Assembly (NCBI RefSeq): GCF_014647055.1
Contig: NZ_BMOL01000002.1
Span: 248,001 to 312,000 of the forward strand
DNA: 64,000 bases
Direction: 5' to 3'
From: Deinococcus aerolatus
GTDB taxonomy: Bacteria > Deinococcota > Deinococci > Deinococcales > Deinococcaceae
The notes under the pieces are model-generated. The model was given only the letters and a program-made list of their open reading frames with translations, did no database searches and had not been told where the DNA came from. A program made the position numbers and the translations under genes. Each line of letters starts with the position of its first letter. Positions within the stretch are counted from its first letter, which is position 1. Positions 7,681-19,707 of this stretch are shown here, piece by piece.

Positions 7681-10395
7681 ATGCCAAACGCCGACGCCCC
7701 CCCAGCGCGTCTCTCGAAGATTCTGCGGACACCGCGCGGCCTGCCGCTGCGGGCCTTTCTTCTGCGCCCGCTGTGGTTACCGCTGCTGCTGCTGCTGCTC
7801 GTCACGTTCACGGTGGCGTGGTCGGTCATCCGCAATGCCCAGTTCGCCGACCTCGTCCAGCAGTCGCAGAAGAACCTGACGCTCGCCGAGAACGTCCTGA
7901 ACGACGTCGTCGACCTGGAAACCGGTCAGCGCGGATTCATCATCACGCTCGATCCGCAATTCCTGGAACCGTACACGCTGGCGCAGGCCCGGCTGCCTCA
8001 ACATCTATTGGCCCTCAGGCATGCGCTGCGGACGGGATTTGGTTCGGGCGGGAAAAGGCAGATCCAGCGCGTCGACCGCGTCGAGCAGCTGATCAACGAG
8101 TGGGAGCGAAGCGGCGGTGGCCTGGCGTTGCGGCTGGCCCGCACGGACTATCCCGCTGCCGTGGGGCATGTGAAAAGCGGGCAGGGCAAGCGGCTGGTCG
8201 ACGCCATCCGGGGGACCATCGACGCCCTGCAGGAGGAGGAGCTCGCCCGGCAGCGCCAGCTTGCCCGGGCGAGTTCGTCTGCACTTCAGACCGCGCTTCT
8301 CGTGACGGTGCTGGGGGTGTTGCTGGCCGTGCTGGCGCTGTACCTGGTGTTTACAAAGACCGCGTCGAGTGTTGCCCGGCTGCTGCGCAACCTCTCCACA
8401 ACCACCGCCGGTATCGCCCACGGCCAGGTCGAGGCGCCGCTGCCCCCGCACGCGATCATGGAAGTCGCGGCCCTCGCGGCCAACCTCGACACCATGGCCC
8501 GCGCCCTGCTCAGCCGGGAACGCGAACGGGACATTTCGCTGGCGAACCTGAGCGACAGCGAGGCCCGGCACCGGGCGCTGATCGCCGGCGTGCCGGACAT
8601 CCTGCTCACCGTAGATGCCGGGGGCGAGATCCGGTCGTTCAAGCCGCCAGTGGAGGCCGGGAATGAGGCCTGGATCAACGCCATGGTCGGCCACCGCATC
8701 CCGGACGTCCTGCCGCCGCACGTGGCAGGTCCGCTGATGGACGGGGTGAGCGGCAGCCTGCGCACAGGGAAGCCGCAGTCCACTGAGTTCACGATGGACA
8801 TGTCCGCCGTGACGCCCGCCACCCCGGCAGCACTTGACTTCGAGGCCCGCACCGTTCCCGTCTCGGGTCAGGAGGTGCTGATCATCGCGCGGGACATCAC
8901 CGATCTCAAACGCGTCGAGCGCATGAAAACCGAGTTTGTCTCGACCGTCAGTCATGAGCTGCGCACCCCCCTCACATCTATCCGGGGCGCACTGAGCCTG
9001 ATCGCGAGCGGGGCGCTGGGAGAGCTGCCGCCACGCGCCACAAAGCTGGCGCAGATCGGGCTGAACAACAGTGAGCGGCTGGTGCGGCTGATCAACGACC
9101 TGCTGGATATGGAGAAGATCGAATCCGGCCAGCTGGAGTTCCACATGCACTCATTGGATCTCCCACCCCTGGTCCAGCGGGCTGCCGAGGACAACCGCGC
9201 CTACGCGCAGCAATTCGGCGTGGCGCTGGAGGTAGACGTGCCCCCAGCTCTGGTCGTCGTGTCCGGGGACGGGGACCGGCTGCTGCAGGTGATGACCAAC
9301 CTGATCTCCAACGCTGTGAAGTTTTCCCCCAGGGACAGCGCCGTGACCGTTTCGGCCGGTGCGGCAGACGACCGGGTGTGGGTGTCGGTGCGTGACCGTG
9401 GCCCCGGTATTCCACCAGATTTCCGCGCCCGCATCTTTGGACGCTTCGCACAGGCCGACGCCTCGGTCACCCGCGAGAAGGGTGGAACGGGCCTGGGGCT
9501 CAGCATCAGCAAGGCCATCGTGGAGCGGCACGCGGGCCGGCTCTTCTTCGAGGACCACCCACAGGGCGGCACTGTCTTTACCTTCGAGCTGCCGCTCGCC
9601 GAGCCTGAGTCCCCGGCCTCCCCGGTGGGCGGTCCCGGCCTTCCGCTCGGCCACGTCCTGATATGCGAGGACGATCACGACGCCGCGGCTTTGCTGCAAT
9701 TGATCCTGCGCCAGGCAGGCTTCGGCTCGGATGTCGCCCACACTGCCGGGGAAGCCGAGGACAGGCTGGCCGGTCAACCGTACGACGCCCTGGTGCTGGA
9801 TCTTCTGCTGCCCGGCCAGGACGGAGCGGCGTTTCTCCGGCGGTTGCAGCTCAGGCCCGAGACGGCTGGCCTGCCCGTGATCGTGGTGTCGGCCGTGGCT
9901 GACGAACACCGGGACCTGATCAACGGGGACGCCGTTTCGGTTGTGGCCTGGATCAACAAGCCGTTGGACCCGGGCCGGCTGCTGGCCGCGGTGGGGCGGG
10001 CACTCCAGCGCGGGACGGACCGTCCGCCCCGCATTCTGCACGTCGAGGACGACGCCGATCTACGACAGGTGGTGCGGGAGATCCTGCACGGCACCGCACA
10101 CGTCGAGGCGGCAGAGAGCCTGGCACGGGCGCGTGAGGCGCTGCGCGGTGAGCCGTTCGATCTGGTGCTGCTTGACCCTGGCCTGCCGGACGGCAACGGT
10201 CTGGACCTGCTGCCTGAGCTGCGGGCGGCCTCCCCGTCCCTGCCGGTCCTGGTGTTCTCGGCAGGAGAACCCGACGGAGCGAGCGCGGAGCAGGTCACGG
10301 CGGCGCTGGTGAAGTCCCGCACGTCCAATACGCAGCTGGTTGAAACCATCCGCGCCCTGATTCGCCCCCTGAACAAAGGAGCCCCCCATGACTGA
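7681..10395 (+). CDS. CHASE3 hybrid histidine kinase with two C-terminal receiver domains
   Basis: About 904 residues from the ATG at 7681; a GTG at 7660 would add seven residues, and neither start has an ideal ribosome site (GGAGG lies 14 nt before the ATG). Order: membrane helix (about 24-45), extracytoplasmic CHASE3-like domain with ETGQRGFIITLDPQFLEPY, membrane helix (about 205-228), HAMP, a PAS-like sensor (about 300-400), HisKA with FVSTVSHELRTPL (phospho-His about 425), HATPase with N and G boxes (LISNAVKFS, GGTGLGLSI), REC1 (Asp about 707, LVLDLLLPG) and REC2 (Asp about 832, VLLDPGLPDG). It overlaps the REC-HPt gene by 8 bp, so the two form a phosphorelay unit. It is divergent from the REC-HEAT-GT2 operon, its plausible target. 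Confidence 0.93.
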   Translation: MPNADAPPARLSKILRTPRGLPLRAFLLRPLWLPLLLLLLVTFTVAWSVIRNAQFADLVQQSQKNLTLAENVLNDVVDLETGQRGFIITLDPQFLEPYTLAQARLPQHLLALRHALRTGFGSGGKRQIQRVDRVEQLINEWERSGGGLALRLARTDYPAAVGHVKSGQGKRLVDAIRGTIDALQEEELARQRQLARASSSALQTALLVTVLGVLLAVLALYLVFTKTASSVARLLRNLSTTTAGIAHGQVEAPLPPHAIMEVAALAANLDTMARALLSRERERDISLANLSDSEARHRALIAGVPDILLTVDAGGEIRSFKPPVEAGNEAWINAMVGHRIPDVLPPHVAGPLMDGVSGSLRTGKPQSTEFTMDMSAVTPATPAALDFEARTVPVSGQEVLIIARDITDLKRVERMKTEFVSTVSHELRTPLTSIRGALSLIASGALGELPPRATKLAQIGLNNSERLVRLINDLLDMEKIESGQLEFHMHSLDLPPLVQRAAEDNRAYAQQFGVALEVDVPPALVVVSGDGDRLLQVMTNLISNAVKFSPRDSAVTVSAGAADDRVWVSVRDRGPGIPPDFRARIFGRFAQADASVTREKGGTGLGLSISKAIVERHAGRLFFEDHPQGGTVFTFELPLAEPESPASPVGGPGLPLGHVLICEDDHDAAALLQLILRQAGFGSDVAHTAGEAEDRLAGQPYDALVLDLLLPGQDGAAFLRRLQLRPETAGLPVIVVSAVADEHRDLINGDAVSVVAWINKPLDPGRLLAAVGRALQRGTDRPPRILHVEDDADLRQVVREILHGTAHVEAAESLARAREALRGEPFDLVLLDPGLPDGNGLDLLPELRAASPSLPVLVFSAGEPDGASAEQVTAALVKSRTSNTQLVETIRALIRPLNKGAPHD

Positions 10396-11107
10396 AGAAC
10401 TGCACCGCGTTTTGCTGGTCGAAGATGACCTGGACATTCAAGCCGTGGCGCTGATCGCGCTGGAGGATATCGGCGGCCTGCAGGTACTGGCTTGTGACAC
10501 CGGCTATGAGGCGCTGGCCCGGTTCCCGACCTTCCGCCCGGACCTCGTGCTGCTGGACGTGATGATGCCCGGCATGTCCGGTCCCGAGACGCTGACGGCC
10601 CTGCGTGCCCTGCCCGGCGGGGCCAGCGTGCCGGTGGTGTTCATGACCGCCAAGGTGCAGAAGGGCGAGGTGCAGTCGTACCTGGATCTCGGCGCGGCCG
10701 GCGTGATTTCCAAACCCTTTGAGCCGATGACCCTTGCCGACGATCTGCGGGGACTGGTGCAGCTCCACCCCCCGGACCGCGAGGCACAGCATGACCAGGG
10801 CTATCAGGAGGAACTGGCGAGGCTCAGCGCCCGCTTCGCACAGGACTTCCCAGCGCTGATGGCCGGGTTGCGGGCCACCTGGGAAGCGGTGCAGCGCGGC
10901 GAGCGAAACGGGGCCGAGCTGTCCCAGCAGGGCCATCGCCTGGTCGGCACCGCCGGGACGCTGGGACACACCCGCATGGCACAGATTGCTGCGGCGCTGG
11001 AACGCGACCGCGCCCTGACCGGCGAAGAACAGCTGGACGGCGAGGCCAGGCGGCGGGTGGAGGGGTTGCTTGGCCAGCTCGCTGCCCAGGGCAGGCCGGG
11101 CAGCTGA
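10388..11107 (+). CDS. Response regulator with C-terminal HPt domain
   Basis: 239 residues. An N-terminal receiver domain has Asp57 (LVLLDVMMPGMSG), acidic pocket EDD at 12-14, Thr in FMTAK and Lys in ISKPFEP. After a linker, residues about 150-235 form a helical HPt domain with the phosphotransfer motif GHRLVGTAGTLG (His183). Such proteins relay phosphate between a hybrid kinase and a final receiver. The gene starts 8 nt before the stop of the upstream hybrid kinase, so both are made together. The obvious final acceptor in the window is the stand-alone REC protein at 7026-7409 (inference). Confidence 0.9.
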   Translation: MTEELHRVLLVEDDLDIQAVALIALEDIGGLQVLACDTGYEALARFPTFRPDLVLLDVMMPGMSGPETLTALRALPGGASVPVVFMTAKVQKGEVQSYLDLGAAGVISKPFEPMTLADDLRGLVQLHPPDREAQHDQGYQEELARLSARFAQDFPALMAGLRATWEAVQRGERNGAELSQQGHRLVGTAGTLGHTRMAQIAAALERDRALTGEEQLDGEARRRVEGLLGQLAAQGRPGS

Positions 11108-11249
11108 AGCCCCAGCGCTGACCCAGGCTCCGGGACCGGGAAGACCCGAGGTGCACGTCCGGCACGAGGAGGCTGCCGCATACGCCATCGCCCTGTCGTG
11201 GCCGCACTCAACCCATCACCCGCTCTCTACCCCGCATTCCCACCAGGGG

Positions 11250-11744
11250 TCAGAACGGAAGAATCGGAGTCTGCTTCCATACCCCCTGACTCAGGGTGAA
11301 GGGGCCGAAATTCTTGGGACCGAGCGGGCCGAAGTCGGCAGTGAAGGTGCCGTCCAGCCGGTAGGTCACCTGCTGGCCCCGCGCCACCTTCAGGAAGGAG
11401 GCGGCGGTGCCCAGGGTGACGGGAATGGACACGTCGGCGTCCTGGTCCGCCGAGCCGCGCGCCGGGACATTCACGCGGGGAAACTCCGCCTGACCCACCT
11501 GCGCCCCGTCAATGACCAGCGCGGCCACGATGTTGCTCATCTTCAGGGGCACCGCGTTGGGGTTGGTCACGCGCAGCCGGAGTTTCAGATCCGCCACGGG
11601 TGGGCCGCCCAGCCCGCCCGGCAGCGACAGGCGGGTCAGACGCACTGTCTGTACGTCGATGGTGGGCACCTGCAACACCTGCGAGGCAGGCGCGCAGGCA
11701 ACCAGACCACAGGCGAGGAGAACGGCGGGCAACAGGAGGCGCAT
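11250..11744 (-). CDS. LEA14-like (LEA type 2 / WHy domain) lipoprotein
   Basis: A 164-residue protein with a lipoprotein signal peptide ending in the lipobox LVAC (Cys17), then a single beta-sandwich domain matching LEA type 2/WHy proteins: LKLRLRVTNPNAVPLKMSNI and the later VNVPARGSADQDADVSIPVTLG. These domains are linked to desiccation and stress tolerance. The start is supported by a TAGGCT -10 box (minus strand, 11751-11756) 6 nt before the ATG and no Shine-Dalgarno, so it is leaderless. It is likely monocistronic and anchored to an envelope membrane. The exact role is unknown. Confidence 0.88.
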   Translation of the reverse strand: MRLLLPAVLLACGLVACAPASQVLQVPTIDVQTVRLTRLSLPGGLGGPPVADLKLRLRVTNPNAVPLKMSNIVAALVIDGAQVGQAEFPRVNVPARGSADQDADVSIPVTLGTAASFLKVARGQQVTYRLDGTFTADFGPLGPKNFGPFTLSQGVWKQTPILPF

Positions 11745-11820
11745 GTCAGGAGCCTACCTCCATCACCTTAGAATGGGCTGACAGGCTATCCCGGTGGGCC
11801 GTCGCTGCTACCCTGCGGCC

Positions 11821-12816
11821 ATGAGCAAGCAACGGGCGGGACGGGCGTCGGCACCCCAATTGATGGCACCCACATTAATCCTGACACTGGCCGGCATGGC
11901 GGGCGCAGCGCAGCTGAACTTCGGTGTGGCCTACCACGCGGGCGCGCAGGGCGGCGGCTGGGCGCAGGCGGGGGTGTCGGACGTGAACGTGCTGGGCGGC
12001 CGGGTCTCAGCGGGCCTGTCCACCCACGCCGCCAGCGTGGGCTACTCGCGCAGTCTGGCGCTGCCGCCGCTGGGCGCGGTGACGGCCCGTGCGGACGTGG
12101 CCCTGGCATGGCGGGGCGGCGTACGGGCGTCCACCCGGTTGGGTGGCAGCGTGGGTCCGGTGGCCCTGAACCTGGGGGCGGCGGGCTTCAGCACCTCGGC
12201 GGCAAGCATCGATCCGCTGGCCCTGTGGGCTTTTGCGGCCACCGACAGCCGGGACCGTGGCCTCGCGGCGGATTTGAGCGCCCGCTACCGCGTCAGCCGG
12301 ACCCTGATTGCAGTGGCGGGCGGCGAATTCGGCGCGCAGAACATGGGCTTTCTGGGTGTAGAGGGCCGCCGTGACCTGACCCGCACCCTGCCGCCGGCAG
12401 AGGACGCGCAGCCGGGCGACCCACCCGAGACCGAGACCACCGGCACGCTGGGCTGGCGCGCAGGCGTGCGGGCGGGTCAGGCGGTGCTGGGCGTCACCGG
12501 GGGCGTGTCCTACGCTGCCGGGTCCGGGCTGAACCTGGGCCTTGACACCCTGATCGGCCCTGGAGCGTTTGGCGTGACCGGCAGCGTGGACGCGGGCGAG
12601 CTTCTCGGCCCGGGCCGCACCGCGCGGCTGTACGCGGCCTACGAGCCGTGGCGCACCGCCAGCACGCCGCTGCGCGCCGGTCTGGAGGTCACAGCCGCGC
12701 TGAACCGGGGTGAGGTGGGCCTGAACGTGAGCGGCGGGCGCACCGTGGCGGGTCAGGTGGGGTATGGCGCCCGGCTGACCTATAGCCTGCCCCTGGGAGA
12801 CAGCGAACAGCCCTGA
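11821..12816 (+). CDS. Exported Gly-rich beta-structured protein (possible outer-membrane barrel)
   Basis: 331 residues from the ATG at 11821. The N-terminus is basic, then a hydrophobic stretch (LMAPTLILTLAGMAGAA) ends in an Ala-x-Ala-type cleavage site. The mature part is Gly/Ala/Leu-rich with alternating hydrophobic residues, many aromatics in strand-like segments, and a C-terminus ending LTYSLPLGDSEQP, consistent with a beta barrel or autotransporter-like strands, but I recognise no named family. The start is set by a TACCCT -10 box at 11809-11814, 6 nt before the ATG, so the gene is probably leaderless. Confidence 0.75.
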   Translation: MSKQRAGRASAPQLMAPTLILTLAGMAGAAQLNFGVAYHAGAQGGGWAQAGVSDVNVLGGRVSAGLSTHAASVGYSRSLALPPLGAVTARADVALAWRGGVRASTRLGGSVGPVALNLGAAGFSTSAASIDPLALWAFAATDSRDRGLAADLSARYRVSRTLIAVAGGEFGAQNMGFLGVEGRRDLTRTLPPAEDAQPGDPPETETTGTLGWRAGVRAGQAVLGVTGGVSYAAGSGLNLGLDTLIGPGAFGVTGSVDAGELLGPGRTARLYAAYEPWRTASTPLRAGLEVTAALNRGEVGLNVSGGRTVAGQVGYGARLTYSLPLGDSEQP

Positions 12817-12893
12817 GCGGCCAAGACGGCAGAGGCAGGGTCACCTGGCCTGGCCGCGCCCTTCTGTCTCCGGCCGCCACGGGGCGCCGGCCC

Positions 12894-13409
12894 CTACGCC
12901 ACGCCGCAGGCCCGTTGTAGCAGCAGGTGAAGCTCGTCCCGGCCCAGCCGCCGAGCATCCAGCGGTAGCCCCTCGGGCAGGCTGCTCAGGCCCTGCACGA
13001 TAGGCACGAAGCGGAACTCGGGGCGGGCGATCAGGTCGCGGCGGGCCGTGAAGGCCACCACAAAATCGGCGCGCAGCTCGAAATGAGCGTTCATCTCGGC
13101 GCGCAGCGGAAAGGGATCGCCGGACAGCAGGTCAACCAGCGCCGGATGCGGCTCGAAGCCGTCTTCCAGTTCTTTAAGCAGCCGGGCCGTGTCCAGAAAG
13201 ATAGAGGCATTGGGCAACGTGTACCCGCCGATGCGGCGGCGGCACACATCCAGCGCGTCGCCGCGCACGCCGCTCACGCGGCGGCCCGAGCGCTGTGCCC
13301 CCCCCAATAGGGCCCAGAAGCGCGACAGGCTGGAATAACGGGCCAGTTCCACGTAGCCGCCGGGCTTGGCGGCCAGCGGGCGGGTGGGCCGCTCGGCAGA
13401 GGCGGTCAT
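12894..13409 (-). CDS. Conserved-looking hypothetical protein (171 aa)
   Basis: I do not recognise this soluble 171-residue protein. It has no signal peptide or membrane segment. It is rich in Arg and Leu with a mixed alpha/beta pattern; the segments [21 protein letters not shown] and [14 protein letters not shown] are distinctive. Coding base use matches its neighbours. A TAACAT -10 box (minus strand, 13416-13421) ends 6 nt before the ATG, and GGAGG occupies the spacer, so either leaderless or very short-leader initiation is possible. It is divergent from the acyl-CoA dehydrogenase. Confidence 0.7.
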   Translation of the reverse strand: MTASAERPTRPLAAKPGGYVELARYSSLSRFWALLGGAQRSGRRVSGVRGDALDVCRRRIGGYTLPNASIFLDTARLLKELEDGFEPHPALVDLLSGDPFPLRAEMNAHFELRADFVVAFTARRDLIARPEFRFVPIVQGLSSLPEGLPLDARRLGRDELHLLLQRACGVA

Positions 13410-13517
13410 GCCTCCATGTTACGCCGGGTTCGCACGGGCGGCCCGTAAAGAATCGGTGAATGCTGTCCTGGGCGCTCTAACCCTGTCGGCAAACAGTGGA
13501 CGCGGTACAACAAAGGC

Positions 13518-14876
<1,359 letters not shown>

Positions 14877-14881
14877 ACTAC

Positions 14882-14940
14882 ACCCACGGAAAAGGGGATG
14901 AGAGCCAGATGGACTTATCCCCTTTTCCATGGGTCTTCTT
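14882..14940 (+). terminator. Terminator after acyl-CoA dehydrogenase
   Basis: An 18-nt inverted repeat (14882-14899 and 14917-14934, one mismatch) is followed by CTTCTT. Confidence 0.8.
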
Positions 14941-15139
14941 TAAGCCAGCCTCAATCGGGCGTTTCGCTGTTCCAAACAATGTTTTCATATGAGTAGCACG
15001 TTAAGCCTAGGGCTGCACGCTATTTCGCCGGGTCCAGTTAAGTTGGGTCCATGAAAGGCGTTTCCGGCAACCAGAGCGGTTCGGAGGCGCGGCGTCGGCC
15101 TGATCTCGCCCCCCACATGCCGGCGCAAAAGGAGCAAGT

Positions 15140-16075
15140 ATGACCCTGAACCGTGACTACAATTCTCACCGTCTTTCCTGGCGCGGCGTCCTGGCCGGTC
15201 TGGTGGTCGGCCTGGTCTCGACCCTTACCGTCATCGCGCTGGGTCTGATCATCACGGCCCTAACCGGGCTCACCCTGACCGGCGTCGGTATCGCGGCTGC
15301 CATCTGGACTGGCATTGCCGCGCTGGTGGGCGCATACCTCGCGGGCCTGACCGCCGTACGATCCAGCGCCCCCGCCACCCGCAGCGACGACGGCATTGCG
15401 GCCATGACTAACGACGACGCCACCCTGACCGGTCTGGTCATGGGCAGCGTGCTGGTCCTGATCACCACGATGTTCGCCTTTAATAGCGCCTCGCGCGTTC
15501 TCGGTACGGCCACCAACGCCTTGAGCGGTGTGGTGGGCGCAGCAACCACGGCCACGACCGCTGCTGGTGTGGGCGGCGCGCAGGTGCCCGGCATTCAGAA
15601 TTTCTTTGCCAACATCACGCCCGCCGACGCCGAAGGACTGATCGCCAACAACACCGACTTGGATCAGGAACAGGTGACTGCCACCGCCAACGTCATCTCG
15701 GGCATCGTGCGCCGCGCCAGCAACGATCTGGGCGAGGTGGACCTGGCCAACATCGACGATTTCGCCCAGGCCCGCGTGGATTCGATCAAGAAGGCCCTTA
15801 GTGGTCCGCAGTTCGTGACCCGTCTGGAGCGTCAGGGCCTGAGCACCGCCGAAGCTACGGACGTGCAGGCCGAGGTCAACCAGTCGGTGGACCGCCTCGA
15901 GAAGCAGGCTGATCAGGCCCTGGAGAGTGCCGAGCAGGCGGCCCGTGGTGCGGCCAGTACCGCCGGCTGGGGCTGGCTGCTGGTGGCCGGTCTGACGCTG
16001 CTGGCGAGCATCTTCGGCGCGCGCAGTGCAGCCACCACCGCCGTGACCAACGTCGCCGCCCGCCGCCCCAACTAA
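15140..16075 (+). CDS. Integral membrane protein of unknown function
   Basis: 311 residues. Two adjacent N-terminal membrane helices (about 16-42 and 48-72), a third (about 96-116), then a soluble polar helical region (about 150-275, with a Glu/Gln/Ala-rich amphipathic stretch that may be coiled coil), and a final membrane helix (about 280-300). Thr/Ala/Gly-rich hydrophobic segments resemble small-residue packing helices. I know no family for it. An AAGGAG site lies 7 nt before the ATG, so unlike many neighbours it has a leader. It ends at a terminator, so it is monocistronic. Confidence 0.8.
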   Translation: MTLNRDYNSHRLSWRGVLAGLVVGLVSTLTVIALGLIITALTGLTLTGVGIAAAIWTGIAALVGAYLAGLTAVRSSAPATRSDDGIAAMTNDDATLTGLVMGSVLVLITTMFAFNSASRVLGTATNALSGVVGAATTATTAAGVGGAQVPGIQNFFANITPADAEGLIANNTDLDQEQVTATANVISGIVRRASNDLGEVDLANIDDFAQARVDSIKKALSGPQFVTRLERQGLSTAEATDVQAEVNQSVDRLEKQADQALESAEQAARGAASTAGWGWLLVAGLTLLASIFGARSAATTAVTNVAARRPN

Positions 16076-16100
16076 CCTCTCTCAACCACAGCTTTTCCCC

Positions 16101-16132
16101 GCCGTGCCTCCCTTCTGGAGGTGCGGCTTTTT
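16101..16132 (+). terminator. Terminator after the membrane protein gene
   Basis: An 11-bp stem with two mismatches (16101-16111 and 16117-16127) is followed by TTTTT. Confidence 0.8.
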
Positions 16133-16261
16133 GCAGGTGGGCGCCCGGCGCGCCGCCTCATCCCCGGGGCAACCTGCAACGGGCAACGTGAGCTGTGGCA
16201 TCATCGGCGAAATGAAATCCCGTGTTCGCCACCGTCTGCCCCTGCCGTTAGAGCGCCGCGC

Positions 16262-17053
16262 ATGACCGCGCCGAAAGCTGTTCGTCCTCCCCAGTCGGGT
16301 GGCCCCTCAATCTTTCTGTGGTTGTTGGGGGCAGTGGCCGCGTTCCTGGCGCTGTTCTTCGTGATCACGTTCGTCCTTCGCCAGATGCCCGATCCGATCG
16401 GCCCGCGCGCTGACCTGTTCGTAGAGGGGGCGCGGATGACCCTGCAACTCACGGTGGTCAGCGGCCTGATCGGCCTCGTGATCGGCATGATCGCGGGAAT
16501 TCAGAAGACCAGTGCCAGCGCGTGGGTGCGGGCGCCCGCCAACTTCTTTATCTGGCTGGTGCGCGGCACGCCGCTGCTGGTGCAGATCCTGTTCGTGTAC
16601 AACGCGCTGCCGGGCATCCTGGCGGCCATCGGCATTGACCTGCAACTCAACGAATTCTGGTCCGCCGTTATCGCCCTGTCGCTGAACGTGGGCGCGTACA
16701 ACGCCGAGGTCATCCGCGCCGGCATTCTGGCTATTCCGCGTGGCCAGAGCGAGGCGGCCCGCAGCCTGGGCCTCAGCGGCCCGCAGACCATGACGACTGT
16801 GGTGCTGCCCCAAGCGCTGCGGATCGTGGTGCCGCCGCTGGTCAACAACATTGTGGCGCTGCTCAAGGATTCCTCGCTGGCGTCCAGCATCGCGCTGCTG
16901 GAACTGACACTGGCCGGTTCACGGGTCAGCAGCGAGAGCTTCCAGCCTATTCCGGTGCTGACCACCGTGGCCGTGGTGTACCTGGCCCTGACCACCGTCC
17001 TGACGCTGTTTACCGATCAGCTGGAGAAACGCACCAAGATCGCCACCCGCTGA
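16262..17053 (+). CDS. Polar amino acid ABC transporter permease (HisM/GlnP family)
   Basis: About 263 residues from the ATG at 16262; frames open further upstream run through a terminator and are not credible. It has an N-terminal membrane helix (about 18-40) and the family core with about five helices. The permease-ATPase contact loop (EAA motif) is visible as REAARSLGLSGPQT-like sequence (SEAARSLGLSGPQTM), and the pore segment SLNVGAYNAEVIRAGI is typical of polar amino acid permeases. It normally works with a solute-binding protein and an ATPase, neither of which is adjacent, so this is an orphan permease gene here. No clear Shine-Dalgarno site. It ends at a bidirectional terminator shared with pnp. 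Confidence 0.88.
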   Translation: MTAPKAVRPPQSGGPSIFLWLLGAVAAFLALFFVITFVLRQMPDPIGPRADLFVEGARMTLQLTVVSGLIGLVIGMIAGIQKTSASAWVRAPANFFIWLVRGTPLLVQILFVYNALPGILAAIGIDLQLNEFWSAVIALSLNVGAYNAEVIRAGILAIPRGQSEAARSLGLSGPQTMTTVVLPQALRIVVPPLVNNIVALLKDSSLASSIALLELTLAGSRVSSESFQPIPVLTTVAVVYLALTTVLTLFTDQLEKRTKIATR

Positions 17054-17068
17054 TCCCACCACAGGAAA

Positions 17069-17106
17069 ACGCCCGCTCTGCAGATCTGGCAGAGCGGGCG
17101 TTCTTT
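17069..17106. terminator. Bidirectional terminator between permease gene and pnp
   Basis: A 14-bp perfect stem (17069-17082 and 17089-17102), with CTTTT on the plus side and TTTTCC on the minus side. Confidence 0.9.
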
Positions 17107-17138
17107 TCGGGCGCGGTCCAGGGCTCAGTCGCGTCTGG

Positions 17139-19304
<2,166 letters not shown>

Positions 19305-19353
19305 GGCGGGCAGTCTATCCCGCCCGGTCGGGTCCAGAGAGAGGGCCAATCCG

Positions 19354-19644
19354 CTATGGATTCCGGGCCGCTCTTTTCATGCGTTCCCCCACCTGAGTCA
19401 GGCGACCGTTCCTCGCCAGCTCATCCGCCCACGCCCATACCTTGCTGGCGTGGGCCGCCATACAGGAGATACAGACTCGTACACCAGTGGGGACCGGCTC
19501 TCCGCCCACCATCGCCCGCAGGACCCCCTCGACGCCGGAGGAGGGCTTGACGGTGCAGGTTGGACCGGGTACGGGCGCCGTCGGTGCTGCAGCCGGGAAC
19601 ACCGCACCCGCCAGAACCACAAGTACAAGCCACCTGAAGTTCAA
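19354..19644 (-). CDS. Possible small exported protein with CxxC motif
   Basis: 96 codons starting at a TTG. The first 20 residues form a convincing hydrophobic signal sequence ([18 protein letters not shown]), followed by a short region with [20 protein letters not shown], i.e. a CxxC pair. No good ribosome site or -10 box was found, and part of the frame reads through Pro-rich sequence, so it may be spurious. It lies just upstream of pnp on the same strand. Function unknown. Confidence 0.35.
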   Translation of the reverse strand: MNFRWLVLVVLAGAVFPAAAPTAPVPGPTCTVKPSSGVEGVLRAMVGGEPVPTGVRVCISCMAAHASKVWAWADELARNGRLTQVGERMKRAARNP

Positions 19645-19707
19645 GATGATCAGACAAGTTCGGCCCCCCCGGCGCTCACTGGGGTGCCGGGTTCCGTCTA
19701 CCAGACT

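Noticed and set aside
16121..16261. N-terminal extension of the amino-acid permease
   Set aside because: The extended frame would start inside the terminator of the preceding gene and adds no family sequence.
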